This document shows, piece by piece, positions 1 through 6,336 of a stretch of 21,232 nucleotides of DNA. The stretch comes from a virus. Position numbers and translations under genes: made by a program. The number at the start of each line of letters is the position of its first letter. Position 1 is the first letter of the stretch. Under the pieces are notes generated by a model. The model was not told the DNA's origin. It ran no database searches and saw nothing but the letters and a program-made list of their open reading frames with translations. The DNA lies in IMG/VR virus record IMGVR_UViG_3300044294_000583, positions 1-21,232 of that record. One strand, 5' to 3'.

Positions 1-282
1 CTAGGCGCGCGGTTCGAGATCGAAGTAGGGCGCGCCTACGCCACCGCCCTCGGCGCGGTTGAGCACCTTGTCCTCGCGCGCGCTGCTGATCAGCACCTGG
101 ACGCCGCGATAGCGGATCCCGACGCCGACCGAGACGCAGGTCGTCGGGAAGCCCGTCGACGGCGTCTTGATCCAGGTTGTCGAGTTGAAGGTGATCGCAC
201 CTGGCAAGAACGCTTCGTCGCCCTTCTCCGCAGCCTCCTTGGCCATGGCGTCCAGCATGTCGTCGATCTCGTCGCGGGTCAT
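1..282 (-). CDS. Hypothetical protein, 93 aa
   Basis: I do not recognise this protein. The reading frame ends in TAG at the left edge of the window, so the gene is complete. ATG at 282 is taken as the start because the frame upstream of it codes for an arginine/proline-rich stretch that looks like non-coding GC-rich DNA. The ribosome site before this ATG is poor: AAGGAA lies about 20 bases away. The N-terminal third is acidic and probably helical (TRDEIDDMLDAMAKEAAEKG). The rest (about residues 27 to 93) looks beta-rich. It lies 38 bases downstream of another small gene on the same strand and beyond the terminator that closes the lysis operon, so it belongs to a separate transcript. Function unknown. 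Confidence 0.5.
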   Translation of the reverse strand: MTRDEIDDMLDAMAKEAAEKGDEAFLPGAITFNSTTWIKTPSTGFPTTCVSVGVGIRYRGVQVLISSAREDKVLNRAEGGGVGAPYFDLEPRA

Positions 283-320
283 GGGGCGCGGTCTAGGGCG
301 ATTCCTTGATAATCGACGCT

Positions 321-530
321 CTACCAGTTCACCGCCACAGCGAGCTCTAACGCTGCTTCGCACTCCTCGATTTCTTGTCGCAAGTATTTTCGACAGTCCT
401 CCGCTTGCTTCGGTAACTGCTTGATGCGTGGATCAAGCTCTAACGCTGCTACAGCGGCCCTCAGGCGGACTATCCGAGCCGAATACTCTCCGGAGGAGGC
501 CGGACCCATCGCTATTTTCTCAACGTACAT
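321..530 (-). CDS. Hypothetical small protein, 69 aa
   Basis: I do not recognise this protein. The start is supported by AGAGGTG seven bases before the ATG. The middle and C-terminal parts are Ala/Leu/Glu-rich and probably helical, with an acidic stretch LRQEIEECEAALELA that could form a short coiled coil. There is no signal peptide or membrane segment. It lies just downstream of the intrinsic terminator at 619-650 and 38 bases ahead of the next small gene, so the two may form a small operon. No promoter was recognised in the roughly 90 bases upstream. A chance ORF is possible, but the good ribosome site argues for a real gene. Confidence 0.5.
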   Translation of the reverse strand: MYVEKIAMGPASSGEYSARIVRLRAAVAALELDPRIKQLPKQAEDCRKYLRQEIEECEAALELAVAVNW

Positions 531-618
531 TGCGCAGCACCTCTAAGTCGGCACCGCACTTGGGTAGTCGCGCGGCGCTCCGCTAGTTGCACCGAAGCGA
601 TTTCGATTCGACGCGTCC

Positions 619-650
619 AAAAGGCCCGCCACGCCGAAGCGCAGCGGGCC
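619..650 (-). terminator. Rho-independent terminator of the lysis operon
   Basis: Read on the minus strand, this is a hairpin with outer stem GGCCCGC/GCGGGCC, a TG/TG internal mismatch, inner stem CGC/GCG and a TTCG tetraloop, followed directly by TTTT. It begins 53 bases after the DUF1353 stop codon. Stem strength, the stable UUCG-type loop and the T tract together make this a convincing intrinsic terminator. It marks the end of the leftward transcript. Confidence 0.85.
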
Positions 651-702
651 AATTCTGACGACTTAGGCCGCTAGGGCCGGTCATCTCGCCGAAGGTGGCG
701 AG

Positions 703-1158
703 TTAGGTGCCGAAAGCCCGCGAGCCTCCGACGCGCACGGCGGCATAGATGACCGCCCGCTTCCAGGCCGGGACGCCTAGCACTTCCATTGCTTCCTTGA
801 ACAAGTCGTCGACCTGCTTTCGCGTCATTCGGCCACCCCAGCCCCGGGTCACATAGCCCGCGTCGTGAATGACGGCGGCCTTAGCCCAGGGGCCGTTCGG
901 CGGCATAAGGCCGCGAGCGATGGCGGGGATTGAGGCCAGATCGGTCACGCCGTCCGCCCGAATGTCCCGCAGCTCTTCGTCGGTGTAGCTCTCGCGGTCG
1001 AAGGCCGGGACGATGATGAAGTCGCCAGAGCCGATGTACCCTAGCTCATAGACTAGGGGCGTTGGCAGGTACCAGAGGCAGACCCCGCCACGGAGGACCG
1101 GCCGGCCATTGCTGTATTCCAGCATGACCAAGCCGAGGTTGCTCGTGAACCGGCTCAC
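703..1158 (-). CDS. DUF1353 family phage protein
   Basis: The 151-residue protein matches the DUF1353 family, which is common in tailed-phage genomes. Visible family features are the MSRF start, TDLASIP (72-78), the PNGPWAKAAVIHDAGY block (87-102) and a C-terminal WKRAVIYAAVRVGG segment. Biochemical function is unknown. The start is GTG at 1158, placed by the conserved MSRF beginning; the only other early in-frame start, ATG at residue 12, has no ribosome site. It follows the lipoprotein gene after 4 bases and is the last gene before the terminator, so it is co-transcribed with the lysis genes. A role in lysis or in modifying the host surface is only suggested by position. Confidence 0.85.
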   Translation of the reverse strand: MSRFTSNLGLVMLEYSNGRPVLRGGVCLWYLPTPLVYELGYIGSGDFIIVPAFDRESYTDEELRDIRADGVTDLASIPAIARGLMPPNGPWAKAAVIHDAGYVTRGWGGRMTRKQVDDLFKEAMEVLGVPAWKRAVIYAAVRVGGSRAFGT

Positions 1159-1162
1159 GTCG

Positions 1163-1420
1163 TCACGTCCCCCCCGGTGGGCTCTGGGGCGCGGCGGCCG
1201 GCGCTTCCTTGGCCGGACACCGGATCTGACCGTTGACGGTCGCGCCCGAGCCGGGGTTCAGAGCCCCCACGCTTGCCGAGTAGCTGACCAGGCGCTCGCA
1301 GTGCGAGTACGCCTCGCCGAACGCCTTTATGAACGCCGCCGGGTCGCTGTTGCCCGTGGCGCAGCCGCCAAGGCCCAGGCACGCGACCGCAGCCGCGCCC
1401 ATGAGAAGGGCTCGCTTCAT
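1163..1420 (-). CDS. Small phage lipoprotein, possible Rz1-like outer spanin
   Basis: This is an 85-residue exported lipoprotein. A positively charged start (MKR), a hydrophobic segment and a lipobox LGGC with Cys20 as the predicted lipidated residue are visible. The mature part has two more cysteines (41 and 68) and a Pro/Ala-rich C-terminus. The ATG at 1420 is chosen because a GGAG ribosome site lies just upstream and the signal peptide starts there; a longer frame exists but overlaps the preceding gene. Its place after the endolysin suggests an outer-membrane spanin subunit. However, no partner with an N-terminal membrane anchor is seen next to it, so that role is inferred from position and lipobox only. 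Confidence 0.75.
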   Translation of the reverse strand: MKRALLMGAAAVACLGLGGCATGNSDPAAFIKAFGEAYSHCERLVSYSASVGALNPGSGATVNGQIRCPAKEAPAAAPQSPPGGT

Positions 1421-1464
1421 GGTGATCTCCTTACGGGAGCTGCCGGCGTCCGGCCGGCGCGGTC

Positions 1465-1725
1465 TTAAATGACGCCCAGCGCGTTTGCGCGGTCGATCAT
1501 GGAAGTGAACTGGGCGGGCGGCTCGAAGATGAACCAACCGTCGCCAAGGGGATGCGGATCCCGCAGCGTGAGGCGCTCGTCTGCTAGACGTTCGATATCC
1601 CGCTCGAGCGCACGAAACTTGTCTCCGTGACGACGGGCCAGCGCGGCGTGGATCCTCGCCAAGGTGTCCAGCGCGTCATAGATGAGCTCCGACTCAACAG
1701 TCAGGGTCAGGGGGGCGGCGGCCAA
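1465..1725 (-). CDS. Hypothetical protein, 86 aa, in the lysis cassette
   Basis: I do not recognise this protein. The frame starts with TTG at 1725, five bases after the endolysin stop, with AAGG nine bases before it; there is no ATG until near the C-terminus. Residues 10-55 look like an amphipathic, charged helix pair (ALDTLARIHAALARR, ERDIERLADERL). The C-terminal third contains WFIFEPPAQF. It has no membrane segment, so it is not an obvious inner spanin. The tight spacing on both sides supports translation as part of the lysis operon. Confidence 0.6.
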   Translation of the reverse strand: MAAAPLTLTVESELIYDALDTLARIHAALARRHGDKFRALERDIERLADERLTLRDPHPLGDGWFIFEPPAQFTSMIDRANALGVI

Positions 1726-1729
1726 GGGT

Positions 1730-2269
1730 CTAAGCCTTGCCCAGGAACACTGCCCGTTCGGCCTCGCGGCGGTTCACTAGGCCCTGCAGGACCTTGCCGC
1801 CGGCGTACTTCCAGGATCCGAAAGCCTCGGCCGCGCCGACCAAGTCTCCGGCCAGGTACTTGCGCCGCACGGTGCTGTCGGCGAAGTCCGGCGCTCCGCC
1901 GATTTCGCCAACGCCGATGTTGTAGGCGAGCGAGACCATCGCACCGAGCTGGGCGTCGGTCGGTGTCCGGCCGGGAAGCAGGCGCATGATCCGATCGCAG
2001 ACCTGCTGGGCCACCTGGGTCAGCAGCAGATCCGCCTCGATCCGCGTCATGCCGCCTGGCCAGCGCGCCCGCCAGATCCGATAGGCGGTCTCGCGGTCGC
2101 GGACCGGCTTGCCCTTGTCGAAAAGGGCATAGCCCCAGCCGACAGTGTAGATGCCGATCGGGTCGGCCTCGGGCTCTAGGATGTTCGGCGTCTTCTTGTC
2201 GCCGTCGTGCAGACCCTCAAAGCGCTTGATAAGCGCCAGGGCGCACGCGGGCACGGCTCGCGCGGTCAT
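1730..2269 (-). CDS. Endolysin, GH24 lysozyme-like muramidase
   Basis: This enzyme would cut the glycan strands of peptidoglycan at the end of infection. The 179-residue protein shows the GH24 catalytic pattern: Glu18 in IKRFEGL, then Asp36 and Thr42 in DPIGIYTVGWGY. A later conserved block reads AYNIGVGEIGG, followed by FADSTVRRKYLAGD. The stretch between Glu18 and Asp36 is about nine residues longer than in T4/P22-type lysozymes, an insertion rich in Asp, Lys and Pro. No signal peptide or SAR anchor is obvious, so a holin would be needed for release. AAGGA seven bases before the ATG supports the start. It follows the metallophosphoesterase gene after 22 bases. Confidence 0.9.
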   Translation of the reverse strand: MTARAVPACALALIKRFEGLHDGDKKTPNILEPEADPIGIYTVGWGYALFDKGKPVRDRETAYRIWRARWPGGMTRIEADLLLTQVAQQVCDRIMRLLPGRTPTDAQLGAMVSLAYNIGVGEIGGAPDFADSTVRRKYLAGDLVGAAEAFGSWKYAGGKVLQGLVNRREAERAVFLGKA

Positions 2270-2291
2270 TTCGTATTCCTTTTGGAAGAAG

Positions 2292-3920
2292 TCAGGCGGC
2301 CCGGTAACGGCCGTCGCGCACCGTCAGCAGGGTGCGCTTCGCGTTCGGATAGGTCGCGATCAGGGTATGCGACCAGCTGCTGGGCGCGTCAGCGTTGTAG
2401 CCCTGGTCCATCAGCCCTGAGAGGCCGGCGGTGTAGACGCCGTCGAGGATGCCGGCGACGTGCGTATGAGCGGTGTTGAGGCGGCTGGAGACCCGGAGCA
2501 GCGCCTGTGGCGTGCCTCGCGCTCCGTTGGGCCCCTTGTCGCCATGGTAGATGTTCTCGATGCCGCCCTGGTCCTGACAGATCAGGAAGCTGGCGTCGCG
2601 CGGCGGAAAGGCGATGTCCTCGAGGCTGGACGCGTCGTGTCGCGCCAGGGCCCAGCGGACGACGTCGAAGGCATGGTCGCCGGCCTGGATCGCTCGATAG
2701 GTCGCTGCATTCGCCTCGAACCAAAGCAAAGCGTTGACCTCGTCCTGGCGCGGGTCGGCCTCTCGGAGCCAACGCGGCAAGGCGTCGTTGTGGTTCGACG
2801 GGATCACAACGGTCTGACAAAAGTCGCGGGCGCTGGCTCGTAGGAACTTGGCGCCGCGTTCCAAGGCCTTCTCGATCGAGGCTTCGCCAGCGACATGCAT
2901 CTGGAACCGGAAGACGTGGTCGCCCTTCCGGTGATGGTTACGCGCCATGAAGTCGATCAGGTCGTGCATGAACTGGAAGCGCGGTCGCAGTTGGTCGACC
3001 AGGCCGTCGTCGACCTTCTCCATCTTCTCGGCGTCTAGCCCCCAGATTACGCGGGCGATGACCGGGTCAATCTTCTCGATGTGAATGTCGCCAGGCGTGA
3101 TCGCCTCGATCCGGTGCCCGCGAGAGACGACCCCTGCCCTGACCCGCACGTCCAGATCCTGGAAGGATCCGTCGTCGGTCGCGCTGATCTGGCGACAGAA
3201 CACCACCCCGTCGGGGGCGATCTCGACCAGCGTCGCGCCGAAGATGTGATGGAAGGCCGCCTTCAGGCCGGCTTTCTTCTCGACGTAGTTCGGAACGGTG
3301 CAGGCCCCTGTCGTCATCAACATCGCCGGGTGGCGCGTGAAATGCGTCGGCACGCTGACCAGTTGGACCTTAGCGTGGGGGAACACGCCCCAACGCCCCT
3401 GCGTATAGGTGTCGAGGCCCGACAGGGGCCGGACCGCCGTGGGCAGGGTGTTCATCTCGGCGCAGAACACGATGTCGTCGGAAAGCGCGACCTGCTCGTG
3501 GCGCAGGTAAGGCTGCACGACCTCGGCAAACACCGCCGACCGCGCCGCGTGATCTTCGAACAGCCCCTTCTGATAGGTGAAGCCGCCGACCATGAGCTCT
3601 GCGCCAAGGTCGCGGGAATAGGTGAGCAGGTTCTCCCAAAAGGGCATGAACACAGGAGTATTGTCCTGTGCGGCTGTCAGCAGGAACCGGCGGACCCTGC
3701 CCGCTTTCGCGGCCAAGATGGGCGCTCCGAGCGCGCGCTCGACGATCCGTGTCTCGTCGGCCTCTTTCTTCCTGACGGCAGCGACAGCCGCGCTGATCAA
3801 GCTCTTGGCCACGCCCAGGTTCTGGGCCGCCTTCGCGACGGTGCCGTACTTTTCCCAGGCGTCCATGAGCTCTAGCTGGCGCGGCGTTGCGTGGCGGCGC
3901 AGCTCCGGGCCGAACCGCAT
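2292..3920 (-). CDS. HTH-metallophosphoesterase protein, phage A1-like family
   Basis: This 542-residue protein appears to be a metal-dependent phosphoesterase or nuclease with an N-terminal DNA-binding region. Residues 11-52 form a helix-turn-helix (AAQNLGVAKSLISAA). Calcineurin-like metal motifs follow in order: GDIH (277-280), HDxxD followed by NHH (319-330), SNHND (375-379), HGDKG (459-463) and AHTH (484-487). Blocks such as TTGACTVPNY and GDKGPNGARGTP recall a large uncharacterised phage family, and I think also the T5 pre-early protein A1; this is from memory and was not searched. ATG at 3920 overlaps the TGA of the preceding gene (TGATG); a TTG one codon earlier is less likely. It lies between the holin candidates and the endolysin, which is an odd place for such an enzyme. 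Confidence 0.75.
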   Translation of the reverse strand: MRFGPELRRHATPRQLELMDAWEKYGTVAKAAQNLGVAKSLISAAVAAVRKKEADETRIVERALGAPILAAKAGRVRRFLLTAAQDNTPVFMPFWENLLTYSRDLGAELMVGGFTYQKGLFEDHAARSAVFAEVVQPYLRHEQVALSDDIVFCAEMNTLPTAVRPLSGLDTYTQGRWGVFPHAKVQLVSVPTHFTRHPAMLMTTGACTVPNYVEKKAGLKAAFHHIFGATLVEIAPDGVVFCRQISATDDGSFQDLDVRVRAGVVSRGHRIEAITPGDIHIEKIDPVIARVIWGLDAEKMEKVDDGLVDQLRPRFQFMHDLIDFMARNHHRKGDHVFRFQMHVAGEASIEKALERGAKFLRASARDFCQTVVIPSNHNDALPRWLREADPRQDEVNALLWFEANAATYRAIQAGDHAFDVVRWALARHDASSLEDIAFPPRDASFLICQDQGGIENIYHGDKGPNGARGTPQALLRVSSRLNTAHTHVAGILDGVYTAGLSGLMDQGYNADAPSSWSHTLIATYPNAKRTLLTVRDGRYRAA

Positions 3921-4207
3921 CAATCACGCCCCTGCGGCGCGCGCTGTCCCCAGAGGTTGGCCAACATCACGACCGCCGAAACCCCGATCGCCGTCGCCAG
4001 CATCGCCTCGCGCGCCGTGGCGCCGCCGTGGCCCAGGACATGGATCGCCTCGCCAGCCATGATGACCGAGAAGCCCATGACGACGATCGAGACGGGCCGG
4101 CTGGAGACCCAGCCGCGCGCCTCGGGTTTGAGCATGTTGCCGCGCAGGGCCAGCGCCAGGCCGCCGATGGTCGAAACCCCGGCCGTGTAGAGGTCCAGGG
4201 CGTCCAT
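3920..4207 (-). CDS. Small membrane protein, holin candidate
   Basis: The 95-residue protein has three hydrophobic stretches: about residues 5-22 (LYTAGVSTIGGLALAL), 38-58 (PVSIVVMGFSVIMAGEAIHVL) and 66-86 (REAMLATAIGVSAVVMLANLW). It ends in a short charged tail (GQRAPQGRD), as many holins do. The start ATG directly follows the TAG of the upstream membrane protein (TAGATG), and the stop overlaps the next start, so translation is coupled on both sides. Size, topology and nearness to an endolysin suggest a holin or antiholin. No specific holin family was recognised. Confidence 0.65.
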   Translation of the reverse strand: MDALDLYTAGVSTIGGLALALRGNMLKPEARGWVSSRPVSIVVMGFSVIMAGEAIHVLGHGGATAREAMLATAIGVSAVVMLANLWGQRAPQGRD

Positions 4208-4561
4208 CTACTTGCTCCCCTCGTCGAGCTCTTCGACGCGGCGCGCGGCCTTGTTCCGGAGCACGCGGAAGATCAGGGGCAGCAGCTCCCAGCCAAAGGC
4301 CCCGACGCCAAAGCCAAACGCCGAAGCGTCGCGCAACGGGGCGAATGGGATCAGGGGCGCGACCACCTGGACCAGGAACATCGCCAGGATGACGCCGGCG
4401 GCTGTGGCGCAGGCAATATTGATCGCGAGGTTGCGATACTCGTCCTGCGTCACGGGATGCCCGCTCAGCGCCAGGGCGCCGAACGAGACGAGGCCATAGA
4501 TAGCCGCGCCACCAAGCGCGCCGATGCCCGCCCGCAGGCGGTCGGGGTCGATGTCCAACAT
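4208..4561 (-). CDS. Small membrane protein, second holin candidate
   Basis: The 117-residue protein has hydrophobic segments at about 12-33 (GIGALGGAAIYGLVSFGALAL), 46-73 (NIACATAAGVILAMFLVQVVAPLIPF) and a weaker one at 80-98 (AFGFGVGAFGWELLPLIF). The C-terminal tail is charged (RVLRNKAARRVEELDEGSK). A strong GGAGG site four to five bases before the ATG makes it the likely first gene of the lysis group. It is directly followed by another three-segment membrane protein, so the pair may act as holin and antiholin. This is inferred from topology and position; other phage membrane functions are possible. Confidence 0.65.
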   Translation of the reverse strand: MLDIDPDRLRAGIGALGGAAIYGLVSFGALALSGHPVTQDEYRNLAINIACATAAGVILAMFLVQVVAPLIPFAPLRDASAFGFGVGAFGWELLPLIFRVLRNKAARRVEELDEGSK

Positions 4562-4674
4562 TGGACCTCCAGGTTGTCAGGAGCTAGCCTTGCCGGGGCG
4601 GTCAGGGCGTGAGAGCGGTGCCGGCTTGGTGATCCGGCTCTTCTTTCGCGAGGGCGGCTGCGGCCCTCGGGCCG

Positions 4675-5499
4675 TCAGCACTGGTCTTGTTGGTGGATGG
4701 CGTTGAACCGGTCCATGACGGTCCGGCCCGCGTTGATGCTGTGGGCATAGGTCTCAAGGAAGATCGTTGAAGACTTCCAACCCCCGGCGTCCATCGCCAC
4801 CCGCACCGAAACCCCAGCGTTGAGGGCGTTGGTCGCGAAGGCGTGTCGGCCGACCGTATGCGACGACTTGTAGGGCAGGCCCGCCCGCCGGCAGACGGCC
4901 GCGATTCTCTCATTGACGGAAAAACGGCTGGTGTAGCGGAAGACCCGAACCCCCGGCCGGGGATCCAGCTCGCGGATCCGCTCGACCAGGTGATCGGGCA
5001 GATAGCGCAGGCTCATCACGTCGGTCTTGGTCTTGACCAGCATGGCCGTGCGCTGGCGCAGATCGACGTCCTGGCCCTGCAGGGCGATCGCCTCCGAGAC
5101 CCGGGCGCCGGTCAGATTCATCATCAAGACCAGGGCCGCCAGGTGCTTGAGGCCGTCGACGTCGCACTGGTCGATGAACCGCTCAAGCCAGCGCCGCGTC
5201 GCCGGCGTCGTCTTGCGCTGCTTCGGCGCTGGGAAGAGTCGAATGCGAGCCGGAAGGCGCCAGCCCAGCTCATGGGCGTGATAGAGCACAGCGCGGGTTG
5301 GCGTGATGATCTGGCGGTTGCGGGTCGAAGGCGCCGCGTTCGGCATCATCTCGACCGCCGCGCTGCGCACCGCCAGCGGCGTGATCGCGGTGACGAGCTC
5401 GGGACCGAACCTCGCGATCAGGGGTGGAAGGTAGCGTTGCTCGCCGCCGTGCTGGATGTAGCTCTCGGCCGCCGCTGCGAAAGTGCGTTCCTGTTCCAT
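4675..5499 (-). CDS. int: Tyrosine recombinase (phage integrase)
   Basis: This enzyme would join phage and host DNA at att sites during lysogeny. The 274-residue protein has an N-terminal core-binding part (about 1-90) and a C-terminal catalytic domain. The active-site set is visible: Arg133 in TGARVSEA, Lys158 in KTKTD, His214 and Arg218 in SHTVGRHAFAT (the variant with three residues between His and Arg), Trp241 in GGWKS and the nucleophile Tyr251 in ETYAHS. The length is short for an integrase, because the N-terminal arm-binding domain seems small or missing. The start ATG at 5499 has TAAGGT just upstream. It is divergent from a ribbon-helix-helix gene across 72 bases that contain repeated motifs, so it is probably controlled there. 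It is oriented like the late genes around it. Confidence 0.93.
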   Translation of the reverse strand: MEQERTFAAAAESYIQHGGEQRYLPPLIARFGPELVTAITPLAVRSAAVEMMPNAAPSTRNRQIITPTRAVLYHAHELGWRLPARIRLFPAPKQRKTTPATRRWLERFIDQCDVDGLKHLAALVLMMNLTGARVSEAIALQGQDVDLRQRTAMLVKTKTDVMSLRYLPDHLVERIRELDPRPGVRVFRYTSRFSVNERIAAVCRRAGLPYKSSHTVGRHAFATNALNAGVSVRVAMDAGGWKSSTIFLETYAHSINAGRTVMDRFNAIHQQDQC

Positions 5500-5500
5500 G

Positions 5501-5534
5501 ACCTTAACCGGATATAAACCGTAAGGTTTAACCG
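5501..5534. promoter_or_regulatory. Candidate operator between integrase and RHH gene
   Basis: The 72 bases between the divergent starts contain three copies of WAACCG on the plus strand, at 5505-5510 (TAACCG), 5516-5521 (AAACCG) and 5529-5534 (TAACCG), with starts 11 and 13 bases apart, close to one helix turn. The same stretch has an inverted repeat ACCTTA (5501-5506) / TAAGGT (5522-5527) and an AT-rich core TATAAA that could be a -10 element on either strand. Tandem short repeats are the usual target of ribbon-helix-helix repressors. Binding by the neighbouring protein is inferred. Confidence 0.45.
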
Positions 5535-5571
5535 TCGCGGCTCTCGGCGACAGATGACAGGAGATACACTT

Positions 5572-5751
5572 ATGGGGCGACCCAAACTCAACGTGAAGCA
5601 GGTAGGCGTTCAGCTAACGCCGGAGATCCTGGACCGCATCGACGCCCTGGTCGGCGGCCACCACCGGTCCAAGTTCATCCGTCAGGCGATCGAGAACGAG
5701 CTGGCCAGGGCCGAGGCCGAGAAGGCCGCCGACACTGGCCAGACAGGGTAA
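5572..5751 (+). CDS. Ribbon-helix-helix (CopG/Arc-like) regulator 1
   Basis: The 59-residue protein looks like a dimeric ribbon-helix-helix DNA-binding protein. The N-terminus GRPKL is followed by a candidate DNA-contacting strand at about residues 8-15 (VKQVGVQL), helix A at 16-28 (TPEILDRIDALVG) and helix B at 32-48 (RSKFIRQAIENELARAE). The ATG at 5572 is preferred over one 18 bases upstream because AGGAGA lies just ahead of it. It is divergent from the integrase and probably represses integrase and/or itself through the repeats between them. A second, related protein is encoded at 6337-6525. It could be a lysogeny regulator or an excision-control factor; the sequence does not decide. Confidence 0.85.
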   Translation: MGRPKLNVKQVGVQLTPEILDRIDALVGGHHRSKFIRQAIENELARAEAEKAADTGQTG

Positions 5752-5753
5752 CT

Positions 5754-5775
5754 GTGGGGGTGGCTGGACCCCCAC
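5754..5775 (+). terminator. Terminator-like hairpin after RHH gene 1
   Basis: A perfect 8-base stem GTGGGGGT/ACCCCCAC with a 6-base loop starts three bases after the stop codon of the regulator gene. No T tract follows on either strand (AAATGG on the plus strand), so it is not a standard intrinsic terminator. It may act as a transcript-stabilising or weak stop structure. Confidence 0.4.
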
Positions 5776-5795
5776 AAATGGTCGGGGAGCGTATT

Positions 5796-5805
5796 GGGCC
5801 GTTTA
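5796..5805 (-). repeat. TAAACGGCCC motif, copy 1
   Basis: The motif reads TAAACGGCCC on the minus strand. It lies 45 bases after the stop of RHH gene 1, just past the hairpin. The same ten bases recur at 6250, 6523 and, far away, at 18817. Confidence 0.5.
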
Positions 5806-6249
5806 GGCGAGGTCTGAGAGGTTGCCGGGGGATTTCACCCCGGCGCGGCCAAAGCCTCTGACGCCGTCACACCCGGCGCCTAGTGGACAGCGCACCGCCG
5901 CGCCGCAGGCCTACTAGGGGAAGTCCGGTCGCCCACATCCACGGAGCTTCCATCAACCCTCCCCGTTCGCACGGGATCTAGATCCGCCGGACGAACCGGC
6001 GGTCGAGCACTCTGCGGCGTTGGCGACCATGCCCGTACCCGCAGCGCCCTCCGAGATTTTCGGGGCCGGAACCCCTTTCACGCGGCCTCCGAGGTGATCA
6101 ACCTCTTCACCGGCTTGAGCGCCGAAGCGCCGTAGGTCGCCGAAAACTCATGTGGCCGTTCGGCCGAAACTGGCCTCGGACCGACTTCGACGGTCAGCAC
6201 GGCTCGGGAACAGCCCTGTCGGGCGACCGTGGCGAGGAAGCCAAACAGA

Positions 6250-6260
6250 TAAACGGCCCC
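6250..6260 (+). repeat. TAAACGGCCCC motif, copy 2
   Basis: An 11-base match to copy 3, in a longer similar context (CAGATAAACGGCCCC here, CAGAGTAAACGGCCCC there). It ends three bases before a candidate -35 box for RHH gene 2, which is a typical place for an operator. Confidence 0.5.
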
Positions 6261-6263
6261 ATT

Positions 6264-6292
6264 TTGATCGTCAATACTCGGCGCCGTCTATT
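6264..6292 (+). promoter_or_regulatory. Candidate promoter of RHH gene 2
   Basis: A -35-like TTGATC (6264-6269) and a -10-like TCTATT (6287-6292) are separated by exactly 17 bases, each matching the sigma-70 consensus at four of six positions. The predicted transcript would begin near 6299 and give a leader of about 38 bases before the GTG start at 6337. The call rests only on these boxes. Confidence 0.35.
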
Positions 6293-6336
6293 TACGCCTT
6301 GCCGCTATGGTGAAGCCCTCGACCAGGGAGGGCGAC

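Larger units (their letters stand above)
5776..6263. other. Gene-free region with several inverted repeats
   Basis: No reading frame here has both a believable start and protein-like composition; a 77-codon frame from 6150 lacks a good ribosome site and runs into the next gene in another frame. Short perfect inverted repeats are seen at 5824-5844 (GCCGGGG/CCCCGGC), 5984-6002 (CCGCCGG/CCGGCGG) and 6154-6165 (GGCCG/CGGCC). The region also holds copies of TAAACGGCCC at 5796-5805 (minus) and 6250-6259 (plus). It could hold the phage attachment site, a structured RNA or operators. No known RNA family was recognised. Confidence 0.5.

Noticed and set aside
3081-3875. A 264-codon plus-strand frame opposite the metallophosphoesterase gene
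   Set aside because: Antisense shadow of a gene with clear motifs; low-complexity Arg/His/Asp composition.
4649-4669. Inverted repeat CGAGGGC/GCCCTCG after the integrase gene
   Set aside because: There is no T tract after the stem on either strand, so it does not qualify as an intrinsic terminator.
4602-4913. A 103-codon minus-strand frame overlapping the integrase end
   Set aside because: Shifted frame over the integrase catalytic region, where R133, H214, W241 and Y251 define the real gene.
5916-5934. AGGGGAAGTCCGGTCGCCC resembles the conserved start region of RNase P RNA
   Set aside because: The other conserved RNase P blocks were not found nearby and the gap is too short, so the match is probably chance.
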